A stretch of DNA of 50,895 nucleotides from DASPUH01 sp964518505 (lineage in GTDB: Bacteria; Chloroflexota; Limnocylindria; Limnocylindrales; CSP1-4), in NCBI GenBank assembly GCA_964518505.1, contig CAZFGT010000014.1, forward strand, positions 1 to 50,895. The letters are read 5' to 3'. The translations under genes and the position numbers were made by a program. The notes under the pieces are model-generated. The model made no database searches. It was not told the DNA's origin and saw only the letters and a program-made list of their open reading frames with translations. Every line of letters begins with the position of its first letter. Within the stretch, counting starts at the first letter, position 1. Below are positions 38,619-46,261 of the stretch, one piece after another.

Positions 38619-39611
38619 CTACCCGCCCGCCACCGCCTGGATGGCCTGGGTCAGTTCGTCGGAGCCGACCGCGCCCTCGAACTTGGCGGTGACCTTGCCG
38701 CTCGCGTCGACCACGAAGATCCACGGCTCGTCGGGCAGGCCCCACTGCACCGCGGCGGGCACGAGCTGCAGCTGCCCGGCCGTGTCGAGGACCGGCTGCA
38801 GGCCGCCACCGGAGGCCGGCTGCAGGACGTACGGCTCGACGTGGATGAAGTCGACCGTCGATTCGAACGGTGCCGCCGCCGCCTTGACCGTGTCGAGGGT
38901 GGGGCCGCAGATCTGGCTCTGGCAGAACTGCGGCGTGGCGAACACCACCACGAACGGCTTGTGGGCAGCGAGCGCGTCGGCCACCGACGTGCGATAGAAG
39001 GCCGGATCGGGCGACGTATCGGTCGAGATGGCGGCGATGGCGGCAGCCGTCGTGGCCGTCGGCGTCTGCGAGGCGGGCGCGGCCGCCCCGATGGCCGGCG
39101 TCGTGGTCGCCGGCATGACGCTGAACTGCACCCGCGAGGTCGTGGCCGGCTTGCCCGGCTGCTGGACGGTGATCTGGACGCCCCAGTCACCTGCCTCCGC
39201 GAACGTCACCGAGGCGTGGTAGAGGCCGCGCGGATCGGGCGGCGGGGCGACCTTGATGAACGTGCCGGAGACCGTCACGGCGACCGCCGCGGGGTCCTTG
39301 GCGAGGTCGTAGAAGGCGAGGCTCGTCGTCACATCGGACGCCGCCACGATCTTCGTCTCGTCGACGGCGTCGTACAGGGTGAACAGGAAGCGGTTGGGAC
39401 CGACCGCCAGTTGCTGGTTGATGAGCAGCGGCACGACCGTGGCGCCACTGACGGGCCCCACGGGCCAGCCCGGGTACCCCCCTGACCCCATGGGGCTCGG
39501 GGCGCCCGGTGTGGGCGCCGCTCCGACGGACCCACCACAGGCGCCCAGCCCGACCGCCAGCGCGGCGAGGATGAGCAGGGAGGCGGCGCGCGGAGCGGCC
39601 GGCAGGCGCAT
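38619..39611 (-). CDS. Thioredoxin-fold lipoprotein
   Basis: A 330-residue lipoprotein with lipobox LGAC (Cys25) after a typical signal peptide. The middle part is beta-rich and Ig-like (residues about 50-165). After a Thr/Ala/Pro linker, the C-terminal part resembles a thioredoxin fold: PFVVVFATPQFCQSQICGP, with a Cys-x4-Cys pair in place of the classic CxxC, and PWIFVVDASGKV. It is divergent from the heme A/O synthase fusion, so a role in oxidase metal or thiol maturation is plausible but unproven. A TAGAGT box 8 nt before ATG 39611 suggests a leaderless transcript. Confidence 0.78.
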   Translation of the reverse strand: MRLPAAPRAASLLILAALAVGLGACGGSVGAAPTPGAPSPMGSGGYPGWPVGPVSGATVVPLLINQQLAVGPNRFLFTLYDAVDETKIVAASDVTTSLAFYDLAKDPAAVAVTVSGTFIKVAPPPDPRGLYHASVTFAEAGDWGVQITVQQPGKPATTSRVQFSVMPATTTPAIGAAAPASQTPTATTAAAIAAISTDTSPDPAFYRTSVADALAAHKPFVVVFATPQFCQSQICGPTLDTVKAAAAPFESTVDFIHVEPYVLQPASGGGLQPVLDTAGQLQLVPAAVQWGLPDEPWIFVVDASGKVTAKFEGAVGSDELTQAIQAVAGG

Positions 39612-39619
39612 GGCCCCTC

Positions 39620-39625
39620 ACTCTA
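39620..39625 (-). promoter_or_regulatory. Candidate leaderless -10 box for the thioredoxin-fold lipoprotein
   Basis: On the minus strand TAGAGT is followed by 8 nt and ATG 39611, matching the recurrent arrangement. Confidence 0.45.
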
Positions 39626-39658
39626 TCCGGGCCCCGCGGAACGCGCCCTCCACAGCGC

Positions 39659-39664
39659 TACAAT
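39659..39664 (+). promoter_or_regulatory. Candidate -10 box for ctaA-ctaB
   Basis: TACAAT lies 13 nt before ATG 39678, predicting a leader of only a few nucleotides and no room for a Shine-Dalgarno sequence. Confidence 0.45.
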
Positions 39665-39677
39665 CGCGGCTCATCTC

Positions 39678-41624
39678 ATGACGCGCTTCCAGCGACTCAC
39701 CCTCATCACTGCCCTCGTGACGTTCGCCGTCGTCGTCATGGGTGCGGTCACGCGCAGCACCGACTCGGGCATGGGCTGCGGCACGGACTGGCCCCTCTGC
39801 CACGGCCTGCTCCCGGCGCTGAGCGACACGCAGGCCTGGATCGAGTGGTGGCATCGCGCCTTGGCGCTGGCCCTTGGCCTCCTCGTCGTAGCGCTGCTGA
39901 TCGTCGCCGTGCTGCGCTACCGGGCGCACCGCTCGGTGGTCGTGCTGGCCGCGGCGGCCTTCGTCATCGCCCTCATCCAGGCGTGGCTGGGCCAGATCAC
40001 GGTCGCGTCGGGCAACAGCTCATCCTCGGTGACGGCGCACCTCGCCACGGCGATGCTCCTGTTCGGCGTCCTGATCACGATCGCCATCCGGGTCCAGTAC
40101 CCGGCCGGCCTTGGCTCGGGCCTGGCCAGCCAGCGCTTCACGGTGCTGGCCGCGTTCACCGCCGCGTGCGTCTACGCCCTGCTCCTGTTCGGAGCGGAGG
40201 TGCGCGGCAACGGCGCGGCGCTGGTCTTCTCCGACTGGCCGCTCTTCAACGGCCAGCTCGTGCCGACCCTCTCGCCCGACGCGACGATCGCGCAGATGCA
40301 GGTCCTGCAGTTCCTGCACCGGCTGGTGGCCCTGGTGGCCGGCCTGGTCGTGCTGTGGACTGCCTGGGTCGCGTGGCGCCGGTACGAACGCCACGCCTGG
40401 GGCCCGCCCGCCGCCCGGCCCACGCTGCTGCTCCTCGTGGGGTCGGCCGCGGCCCTCTTCCTCATCCAGAGCATCGTCGGCGCGGCGCAGATCTTCACCG
40501 ACCTGGCGGCCTGGGCGGAGGCCCTCCACGTGGGCCTCGGCGCGGCCATCTGGGGCCTGCTCGTGGCGGCCACGGTCTACGCCTGGTGCGAGGCGCGGCG
40601 CCCTGCCGGTGCGCCCGCGGATGGGACGCCGCGCGGCCTTCCCGGCGACCGGCGTGACGACGCCCCGGCGCGCCTGGCCCAGCCGGGCGGCGCGGCCATG
40701 GCCGTCAGCGATCCTCGTCCGCCCACCCGCGGCGAGATCGTGCGTGCCTACGTCGCCCTCACCAAGCCCCGCATCATCGAGCTGCTCCTGGTCACGACCG
40801 TGCCGGCCATGATCCTCGCGGCGCACGGCATGCCGCCGCTGGGCCTCATCGTGGCGACGCTCGTCGGCGGTTCGCTGGCCGCGGGCTCGGCCAACGCCAT
40901 CAACCAGTACCTGGACCGCGACATCGACGCGCTGATGACCCGCACCCGCCGCCGTCCGCTGCCCGCGCACGCCGTCACGCCCGAGAACGCCCTCGTCTTC
41001 GGCTTCGCCCTGGGGGTGGTCGCCTTTGCCGAGCTGACCCTCCTGGTCAACCTGCTGGCGGCCTTCCTGGCCCTGCTGGCGATCGGTTTCTACGTCGTCG
41101 TCTACACCATGTTGCTCAAGCGGACCACGCCCCAGAACATCGTCATCGGGGGCGCCGCCGGAGCCTTGCCGCCGGTCATCGGCGTGGCGGCCGTGACGGG
41201 CGACATCACGCTGCCCGCACTGGTCCTCTTCGCCATCGTCTTCTACTGGACGCCGCCGCATTTCTGGGCCCTCGCCCTGCGGCTGGCCAAGGACTACCGG
41301 GCGGCCGGCGTGCCGATGCTGCCGGTCGTGCGCGGCGTGCCGGAGACCACCCGCCAGATCCTGCGCTACACCCTGGTGCTGGTGGCCCTGACCCTGGTCT
41401 TCTTCGTCGTCGCCCACATGGGCGCCATCTACCTCGTGTCGGCGCTCGCCCTGGGTGGCATCTTCATCTGGCGGGCGCTCCTTCTGCGGCGTCAGGCCCT
41501 CTCGCCTGAGGCCTCACTGGCCCAGGCCATCCGCCTGTACCACTATTCGATCGCCTACCTGAGCCTGCTCTTCGTGGCCGTCGCAGTCGACACGCTGGTG
41601 GTCATCCGGATCCCGATCGGCTGA
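39678..41624 (+). CDS. ctaA-ctaB: Fused heme A synthase (CtaA) and protoheme IX farnesyltransferase (CtaB)
   Basis: One 648-residue frame. Residues 1 to about 310 are CtaA/COX15: eight helices, extracellular Cys34 and Cys41 in GMGCGTDWPLC, His59 in WWHRALA, and further heme histidines in TAHLATAM, FLHRLVAL and ALHVGLG. A linker of about 35 residues leads to CtaB from about residue 345: TKPRIIELLLVTTVPA, NAINQYLDRDIDALMTRTRRRP with the prenyl-diphosphate Asp motif, and FYWTPPHFWALAL. Together they make heme O then heme A for the oxidase. The Met at 341 (ATG 40698) may mark an ancestral separate CtaB start. The last 23 nt overlap the convergent ctaG. Confidence 0.95.
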   Translation: MTRFQRLTLITALVTFAVVVMGAVTRSTDSGMGCGTDWPLCHGLLPALSDTQAWIEWWHRALALALGLLVVALLIVAVLRYRAHRSVVVLAAAAFVIALIQAWLGQITVASGNSSSSVTAHLATAMLLFGVLITIAIRVQYPAGLGSGLASQRFTVLAAFTAACVYALLLFGAEVRGNGAALVFSDWPLFNGQLVPTLSPDATIAQMQVLQFLHRLVALVAGLVVLWTAWVAWRRYERHAWGPPAARPTLLLLVGSAAALFLIQSIVGAAQIFTDLAAWAEALHVGLGAAIWGLLVAATVYAWCEARRPAGAPADGTPRGLPGDRRDDAPARLAQPGGAAMAVSDPRPPTRGEIVRAYVALTKPRIIELLLVTTVPAMILAAHGMPPLGLIVATLVGGSLAAGSANAINQYLDRDIDALMTRTRRRPLPAHAVTPENALVFGFALGVVAFAELTLLVNLLAAFLALLAIGFYVVVYTMLLKRTTPQNIVIGGAAGALPPVIGVAAVTGDITLPALVLFAIVFYWTPPHFWALALRLAKDYRAAGVPMLPVVRGVPETTRQILRYTLVLVALTLVFFVVAHMGAIYLVSALALGGIFIWRALLLRRQALSPEASLAQAIRLYHYSIAYLSLLFVAVAVDTLVVIRIPIG

Positions 41625-42600
41625 CCGCGGCGGCCCGCTGGCGGTCCAGCTGCTCGTCGTAGAGGCGACCGCGCCGCTCCTCGTCACGTAGCCAGCCGAC
41701 CACGACGAGCAGGACCGGCACCAGGAACAGCAGGTCCCCGGCCACCCACATCAGGCCACCGCCCAGGTGCTGGTCGCTCAGCGCGTCGGGCAGCCATGGC
41801 AGGGTCAGCGAGCTGTAGAACGGGTACAGCGCCTGGCTGGCGGTGAAGAGGGTCAGGCCAAGGAAGGCGTTCTGCGGCATCTGCAGCATCACGTAGCCCA
41901 GCCGCACGGGGTAGCTCAGCGGGCGCGGGCCCGGGTCGGCGCCCACCACGGGCCACCAGAAGAGGAAGCCGGCCCCCAGGAACAGGGCGTGCTCGAGGAC
42001 GTGGACCCACCCGTTCTCCAGGGCCAGCTCGAACAGCGGGCTGAAGTGGGTCACCCACATGACGGTGGTGAACAGGATCCAATCGACCACCGGGTGGGTC
42101 AGCGCCCGCAGGGGGCGCGAGCGCAGCACGGGCAAGATCAGGCCCGTGCGCTGCTCGTGGGACGCCACCCGCAGCAGCAGCGTCATCGGCGCGCCGAGGC
42201 ACAGCAGCGGCGCCACGACGAACACGAGCAGCATGTGCTGCACCATGTGGACGCTGAAGAGCACCTCCGAGTACACGTCCACGGACGAGCACAGGGCGAT
42301 GGCCAGGACCGCCAGGCCGCCGACCCAGGCCGCCACGCGGCGCCGGGGGACGGGGTTGGAGGGGTGCGCCGCGTCGACCCGGCGGACGGCCGCCAGGTAG
42401 GCCACCAGCGGCACCAGGATGGCGATCGTCACGAGCGGGTCGAACGACCACGTCGTGAGCGCGGTCAACGGACTGAGGGGCGCCAGGCTGGCAAGGTCGC
42501 CGCTCACATGGGCCAGCGCCACCGGCGCGGCACCCAGGCTGACCCCCGCCGCTCCGACCGCGCCACCCGTGAGCACAAGGCTGCGGACGAGCGGGCGCAT
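41602..42600 (-). CDS. ctaG: Cytochrome c oxidase assembly factor CtaG (caa3 type)
   Basis: A 332-residue polytopic protein of the caa3_CtaG family. Histidine-rich membrane motifs include SVHMVQHMLLVFVVAPLL, HPVVDWILFTTVMWVTHFSPL and HVLEHALFLGAGFLFWWPVVG, likely involved in copper delivery to subunit I. Seven or so helices are visible. ATG 42600 lies 8 nt after a TATGAT box, so it is probably leaderless. It diverges from coxB with only 57 nt between the starts. Confidence 0.93.
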   Translation of the reverse strand: MRPLVRSLVLTGGAVGAAGVSLGAAPVALAHVSGDLASLAPLSPLTALTTWSFDPLVTIAILVPLVAYLAAVRRVDAAHPSNPVPRRRVAAWVGGLAVLAIALCSSVDVYSEVLFSVHMVQHMLLVFVVAPLLCLGAPMTLLLRVASHEQRTGLILPVLRSRPLRALTHPVVDWILFTTVMWVTHFSPLFELALENGWVHVLEHALFLGAGFLFWWPVVGADPGPRPLSYPVRLGYVMLQMPQNAFLGLTLFTASQALYPFYSSLTLPWLPDALSDQHLGGGLMWVAGDLLFLVPVLLVVVGWLRDEERRGRLYDEQLDRQRAAAVSRSGSG

Positions 42601-42607
42601 CGGGCCG

Positions 42608-42614
42608 TATCATA
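42608..42614. promoter_or_regulatory. Overlapping divergent -10 boxes between ctaG and coxB
   Basis: TATCATA reads TATCAT on the plus strand (toward coxB) and TATGAT on the minus strand (toward ctaG). The minus box is 8 nt from ATG 42600. The plus box is about 44 nt from GTG 42658, leaving a leader with AGGGAG (42641-42646). One symmetric element could serve both genes. Confidence 0.5.
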
Positions 42615-42657
42615 TGCGCCCTCGACCCCGGACCGCCTTCAGGGAGAGCCACGCCGC

Positions 42658-43743
42658 GTGCGACGCGCCGCCATCGCCTGGACCCGATCGCTGTTGGCCC
42701 TGGCCGTCCTCGCGCTCGTCGTCGGCGCCTGCGCGGAAGCCACCCCAGGCAACCAGGTGCCCAACTTCTTCCCCGCCCCGGCCATCACCGACCAGGGCCA
42801 GGCGAGCGAGAGCCTCTACGCCTTCATCTTCTGGATCGCCGTCGCCATCTTCGTCCTGGTGGAGGGCCTCATCATCTTCGCCGTGCTCCGCTACCGGCGG
42901 CGCAAGGGGGATGACGAGCTGCCCGTCCAGACGCACGGCTCGATGGGTTTCGAGCTGGCCTGGACGATCGTGCCCTTCATCATCGTGGTGGCCCTGTTCA
43001 TCCTCTCGGAGAACACCCAGCAGAAGGTGGACGCCAGCACGCCGAACCCGCCCTTGACGGTGGACGTGACCGGCTTCCAGTGGCAATGGACGTTCGACTA
43101 CAAGGCCCAGGGGCTGAGCTTCACCGGCCAGGGCACGGACGGCCCCACGATGGTCCTGCCGGTCGGCGAGGACGTCCACTTCCGGCTCCACTCCAACGAC
43201 GTCATCCACTCGTTCTACGTGCCCGGCTTCTTCTTCAAGAAGGACGTCGTGCCGGGGCGGACCAACGAGTTCGACCTGACCCTGGACCAGACCGGCACCT
43301 ACACCGGCCAGTGCGCCGAGTTCTGCGGCCTCGGCCATGCCGACATGCGCTTCACCGTTCAGGCGGTCTCACCGGCCGACTTCTCGGCCTGGGTGGCCAA
43401 GGAGCAGGAGGCCGCCAAGGCCACGCCGTCGCCGCTGCCGAGCGGCGCGCAGAGCCTGACCCTGAGCGCCTCCACCACGACCGCCTTCGACGAGTCGACC
43501 CTCTCGGCCACGGCCGGCCAGCCGTTCGCCGTGGTCTTCACCAACAACGAGGCCGCGGGCGGACCGCCCCATGACTTCGCGATCAAGGACCCGGCCGGCA
43601 GCAGCAACCTGCTGTTCACCGGCCAGCCGCTGGCGCAGGCGGGCCAGACGGTGACCTACAGCGTGCCCGCCCTGGCCGCCGGCACGTACACCTTCATCTG
43701 TATCGTCCACCCCAACATGACAGGCACGTTGACGGTCAAGTAG
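42658..43743 (+). CDS. ctaC: Cytochrome c oxidase subunit II with extra C-terminal cupredoxin domain
   Basis: A 361-residue lipoprotein (VVGAC lipobox near residue 22) with two membrane helices and a CuA domain: His184, then Cys219-AEF-Cys223-GLG-His227-AD-Met230. After a Pro/Ser linker, residues about 262-361 form a second cupredoxin with type-1 copper ligands His305, Cys348, His351 and Met354. Many caa3 oxidases carry a cytochrome c at this place, so the extra copper domain could serve as built-in electron donor. GTG 42658 follows an AGGGAG site; the open frame upstream overlaps ctaG and is not coding. Confidence 0.93.
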   Translation: MRRAAIAWTRSLLALAVLALVVGACAEATPGNQVPNFFPAPAITDQGQASESLYAFIFWIAVAIFVLVEGLIIFAVLRYRRRKGDDELPVQTHGSMGFELAWTIVPFIIVVALFILSENTQQKVDASTPNPPLTVDVTGFQWQWTFDYKAQGLSFTGQGTDGPTMVLPVGEDVHFRLHSNDVIHSFYVPGFFFKKDVVPGRTNEFDLTLDQTGTYTGQCAEFCGLGHADMRFTVQAVSPADFSAWVAKEQEAAKATPSPLPSGAQSLTLSASTTTAFDESTLSATAGQPFAVVFTNNEAAGGPPHDFAIKDPAGSSNLLFTGQPLAQAGQTVTYSVPALAAGTYTFICIVHPNMTGTLTVK

Positions 43744-43751
43744 GAGCATCG

Positions 43752-45410
43752 ATGGCCACCACCGTGCTGCCGCGCGCCACCACCTATTCCCGTTCGCGGG
43801 CCTACGAGTGGCTGACGACGACCGACCACAAGAAGATCGGCATCATGTACGTGGCCAGCAGCTACTTCTTCATGTGCCTGGGCGGTCTCCTGGCCCTGGG
43901 CATCCGCACCCAGCTGGCGGTGCCCAACGACACGCTGATCCCCAACGCGCTGTACAACCAGCTGTTCACGATGCACGGCACGACGATGATCTTCTTCTTC
44001 GTCATGCCCATGCTGGCGGGCTTCGCCAACTACGCCATGCCGCTCATGATCGGGGCGGCCGACATGGCCTTCCCGCGCATCAACGCCCTCTCCTTCTGGA
44101 TCATCCCGGTGAGTGGCCTGCTGCTCTTCAGCGGTTTCGCCTTCGGCGGCGCCGCGTCGGCCGGCTGGACCTCCTACTCGCCGCTGGCCGAGGCCAAGTA
44201 CTCGGGCATCGGGCAGGACCTGTGGATCCTGGCCCTCCTGCTCAACGGCATGAGCTCGATCCTGGGCGCCATCAACATGCTGGTGACGATCTTCAAGCTG
44301 CGCGCGCCGGGCATGACGATGCTGCGTCTGCCCATCTTCGTGTGGACCGTCCTGGTCACGGCCGTGCTGCTGGTCTTCGCCGTGCCGGTCCTCGCCAGCG
44401 GCCTGGTGATGCTCTTCATCGACCGCAACTACGGCGGCAGCTTCTTCGACCCGGCGGCCGGGGGCGACGCCATCCTGTGGCAGAACGTGTTCTGGTTCTT
44501 CGGCCACCCCGAGGTCTACATCATGATCCTGCCGGCCTTCGGGATCATCAGCGAGGTGCTGCCGGTCTTCAGCCGCAAGCCGCTCTTTGGCTACAAGGCC
44601 TTCGTGCTGGCGACCGTCTCCATCGGCGTGCTGGGCTTCGGCGTGTGGGCCCACCACATGTTCGCCACCGGCGCCGTCTACCTGCCCTTCTTCTCCGCTG
44701 CCACCTTCCTCATCTCGGTGCCCACCGGGGTCAAGATGTTCAACTGGGTGGCCACCATGTGGCGCGGCAAGCTGCGCTTCACGACCTCCATGCTGTTCGC
44801 CGTCGGGTTCCTCATCTCGTTCCTCATCGGCGGCCTGGACGGCGCCTTCGCCGCGTCCACGCCGGTCGACTTCGACATCACCGACACCTACTGGGTCGTC
44901 TCGCACCTGCACTACGTGCTGTTCGGCGGCTCGGCCATGGCGATCATGGCAGGGACCTACTACTGGTTCCCCAAGATGGTCGGGCGGATGCTCGATGAGC
45001 GCCTTGGCAAGGTCCACTTCACGCTCATGTTCGTGGGCCTCCAGCTGACGTTCTTCCCCATGCACCTGCTGGGGCTGGCCGGCATGCCGCGACGCATCGC
45101 CGAGTACGCGCCCACCGTGTGGCAGCCGCTCAACGTGGTGGCCACCATCGGGGCCTTCACCATCGCCGCCAGCATGCTGCCGTTCCTGTGGAACATGTTC
45201 ACCGCCCTGCGTCGCCCGGCCGACGCGCCCGACGACCCGTGGGACGCCAACACGCTCGAATGGGCCACTTCGAGCCCGCCGCCGCCCTACAACTTCGAGC
45301 GGCTGCCTGAGGTCCGCAGCGAGCGGCCGCTCTTCGACCTCAAGCACCCCGAGTTGCGCAAGCCGGCGACGGCCGCCGCGGTCGTGGTCAGCCCCGGAAG
45401 CGGACACTGA
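43752..45410 (+). CDS. ctaD: Cytochrome c oxidase subunit I
   Basis: A 552-residue heme-copper oxidase core with 12 helices. The active-site segment WFFGHPEVYIMILPAFG has the CuB His and the cross-linked Tyr of A-type oxidases. HHMFATGAVYLPFFSAATF and the C-terminal VVSHLHYVLFGG (heme a3/a histidines) are present, and TMHGTTMIFFFVMPMLAGFANY carries the N-terminal heme a ligand. ATG 43752 is 8 nt after ctaC, behind GGAG. It overlaps ctaE by 1 nt. Confidence 0.97.
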   Translation: MATTVLPRATTYSRSRAYEWLTTTDHKKIGIMYVASSYFFMCLGGLLALGIRTQLAVPNDTLIPNALYNQLFTMHGTTMIFFFVMPMLAGFANYAMPLMIGAADMAFPRINALSFWIIPVSGLLLFSGFAFGGAASAGWTSYSPLAEAKYSGIGQDLWILALLLNGMSSILGAINMLVTIFKLRAPGMTMLRLPIFVWTVLVTAVLLVFAVPVLASGLVMLFIDRNYGGSFFDPAAGGDAILWQNVFWFFGHPEVYIMILPAFGIISEVLPVFSRKPLFGYKAFVLATVSIGVLGFGVWAHHMFATGAVYLPFFSAATFLISVPTGVKMFNWVATMWRGKLRFTTSMLFAVGFLISFLIGGLDGAFAASTPVDFDITDTYWVVSHLHYVLFGGSAMAIMAGTYYWFPKMVGRMLDERLGKVHFTLMFVGLQLTFFPMHLLGLAGMPRRIAEYAPTVWQPLNVVATIGAFTIAASMLPFLWNMFTALRRPADAPDDPWDANTLEWATSSPPPPYNFERLPEVRSERPLFDLKHPELRKPATAAAVVVSPGSGH

Positions 45411-46006
45411 TGGCCGCCACGACGCCCCAGGTGACGGCCGCGGCCCACGGCCACGCCCAGAAGGGCATGGACACCGCCCTGATGGGCATGATGCTGTTCA
45501 TCGCCAGCGAGATCATGTTCTTCGCCGGCCTCTTCGGCGCCTACTTCACCTTCCGCGGGCAGGCCCAGGTGTGGCCGCCGCAGGGCTTCGAGGTCGACCC
45601 ATTCCCCCTGCCGGCGATCCTGACCGTGATCCTGGTGGCCAGCTCGTTCACCATGCAGTACGCCACCATCGCCATCCGGCGCGGCGACCGCACGGCCATG
45701 AACCGGGCCCTCGCCGTGACGCTGCTGCTGGGCCTGATCTTCCTGGCCGGCCAGCTGTACGACTACTCCAACCTGCCCTTCAGCATCCGCAGCGGCGTCT
45801 ACGGCTCGCTCTTCTTCACCATGACCGGCTTCCACGGTGCACACGTCCTGGGCGGCGCCATCGGCATCTTCGTGGTCCTGTCGCGTGGCGTCTCGGGCCA
45901 GTTCTCCAAGGAGCACCATGTGGCGGTGGAAGCCGTCCACTGGTACTGGCACTTCGTCGACGTGGTCTGGATCGCCCTCTTCTTCACGCTCTACTTCCTG
46001 AGGTAA
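45410..46006 (+). CDS. ctaE: Cytochrome c oxidase subunit III
   Basis: A 198-residue, five-helix subunit III: GMMLFIASEIMFFAGLFGAYFTFR at the start, TGFHGAHVLGGAIGIFVV in the middle and AVHWYWHFVDVVWIALFFTLYFLR at the end are all diagnostic. TGATG overlap with ctaD (shared A at 45410). Confidence 0.96.
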   Translation: MAATTPQVTAAAHGHAQKGMDTALMGMMLFIASEIMFFAGLFGAYFTFRGQAQVWPPQGFEVDPFPLPAILTVILVASSFTMQYATIAIRRGDRTAMNRALAVTLLLGLIFLAGQLYDYSNLPFSIRSGVYGSLFFTMTGFHGAHVLGGAIGIFVVLSRGVSGQFSKEHHVAVEAVHWYWHFVDVVWIALFFTLYFLR

Positions 46007-46012
46007 GCGACG

Positions 46013-46237
46013 GTGCACGACGAGTCGGACGACGGCGGCATCCTCGCCACCCTCCTGCGCACCGGCCGGGCGGCGTGGGTCCTGGGGGTGCTCTTCGCCG
46101 GGGCCGGGATCCTCTATCTCGTGCTCAATCACGGCACCAACGGCGCCGACCTGGGCGGGCCGGCCATGCTCATCGCCCTCGCCGTGGCGATGGTCTTCGG
46201 GTTCTGGATCCTGCTCAAGAACTCGGACGATCTCTAG
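46013..46237 (+). CDS. Small two-helix membrane protein of the oxidase operon
   Basis: A 74-residue protein with an acidic N-terminus and two helices (about 21-39 and 50-67). It starts at GTG 46013, 6 nt after ctaE. Position and layout recall the small subunit IV proteins of caa3 oxidases, but no diagnostic motif is seen. Confidence 0.7.
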   Translation: MHDESDDGGILATLLRTGRAAWVLGVLFAGAGILYLVLNHGTNGADLGGPAMLIALAVAMVFGFWILLKNSDDL

Positions 46238-46261
46238 CCGCCACCGGGTGCGCCGCGACCG

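Noticed and set aside
40698..41624. ctaB as a separate gene starting at ATG 40698
   Set aside because: The reading frame is continuous with ctaA, with no stop between, and no Shine-Dalgarno is evident at the internal ATG; kept as a fusion.
43656..45407. 583-codon minus-strand frame opposite ctaD; also 45287-46957 minus
   Set aside because: Antisense shadows of conserved oxidase genes, with highly charged low-complexity translations.
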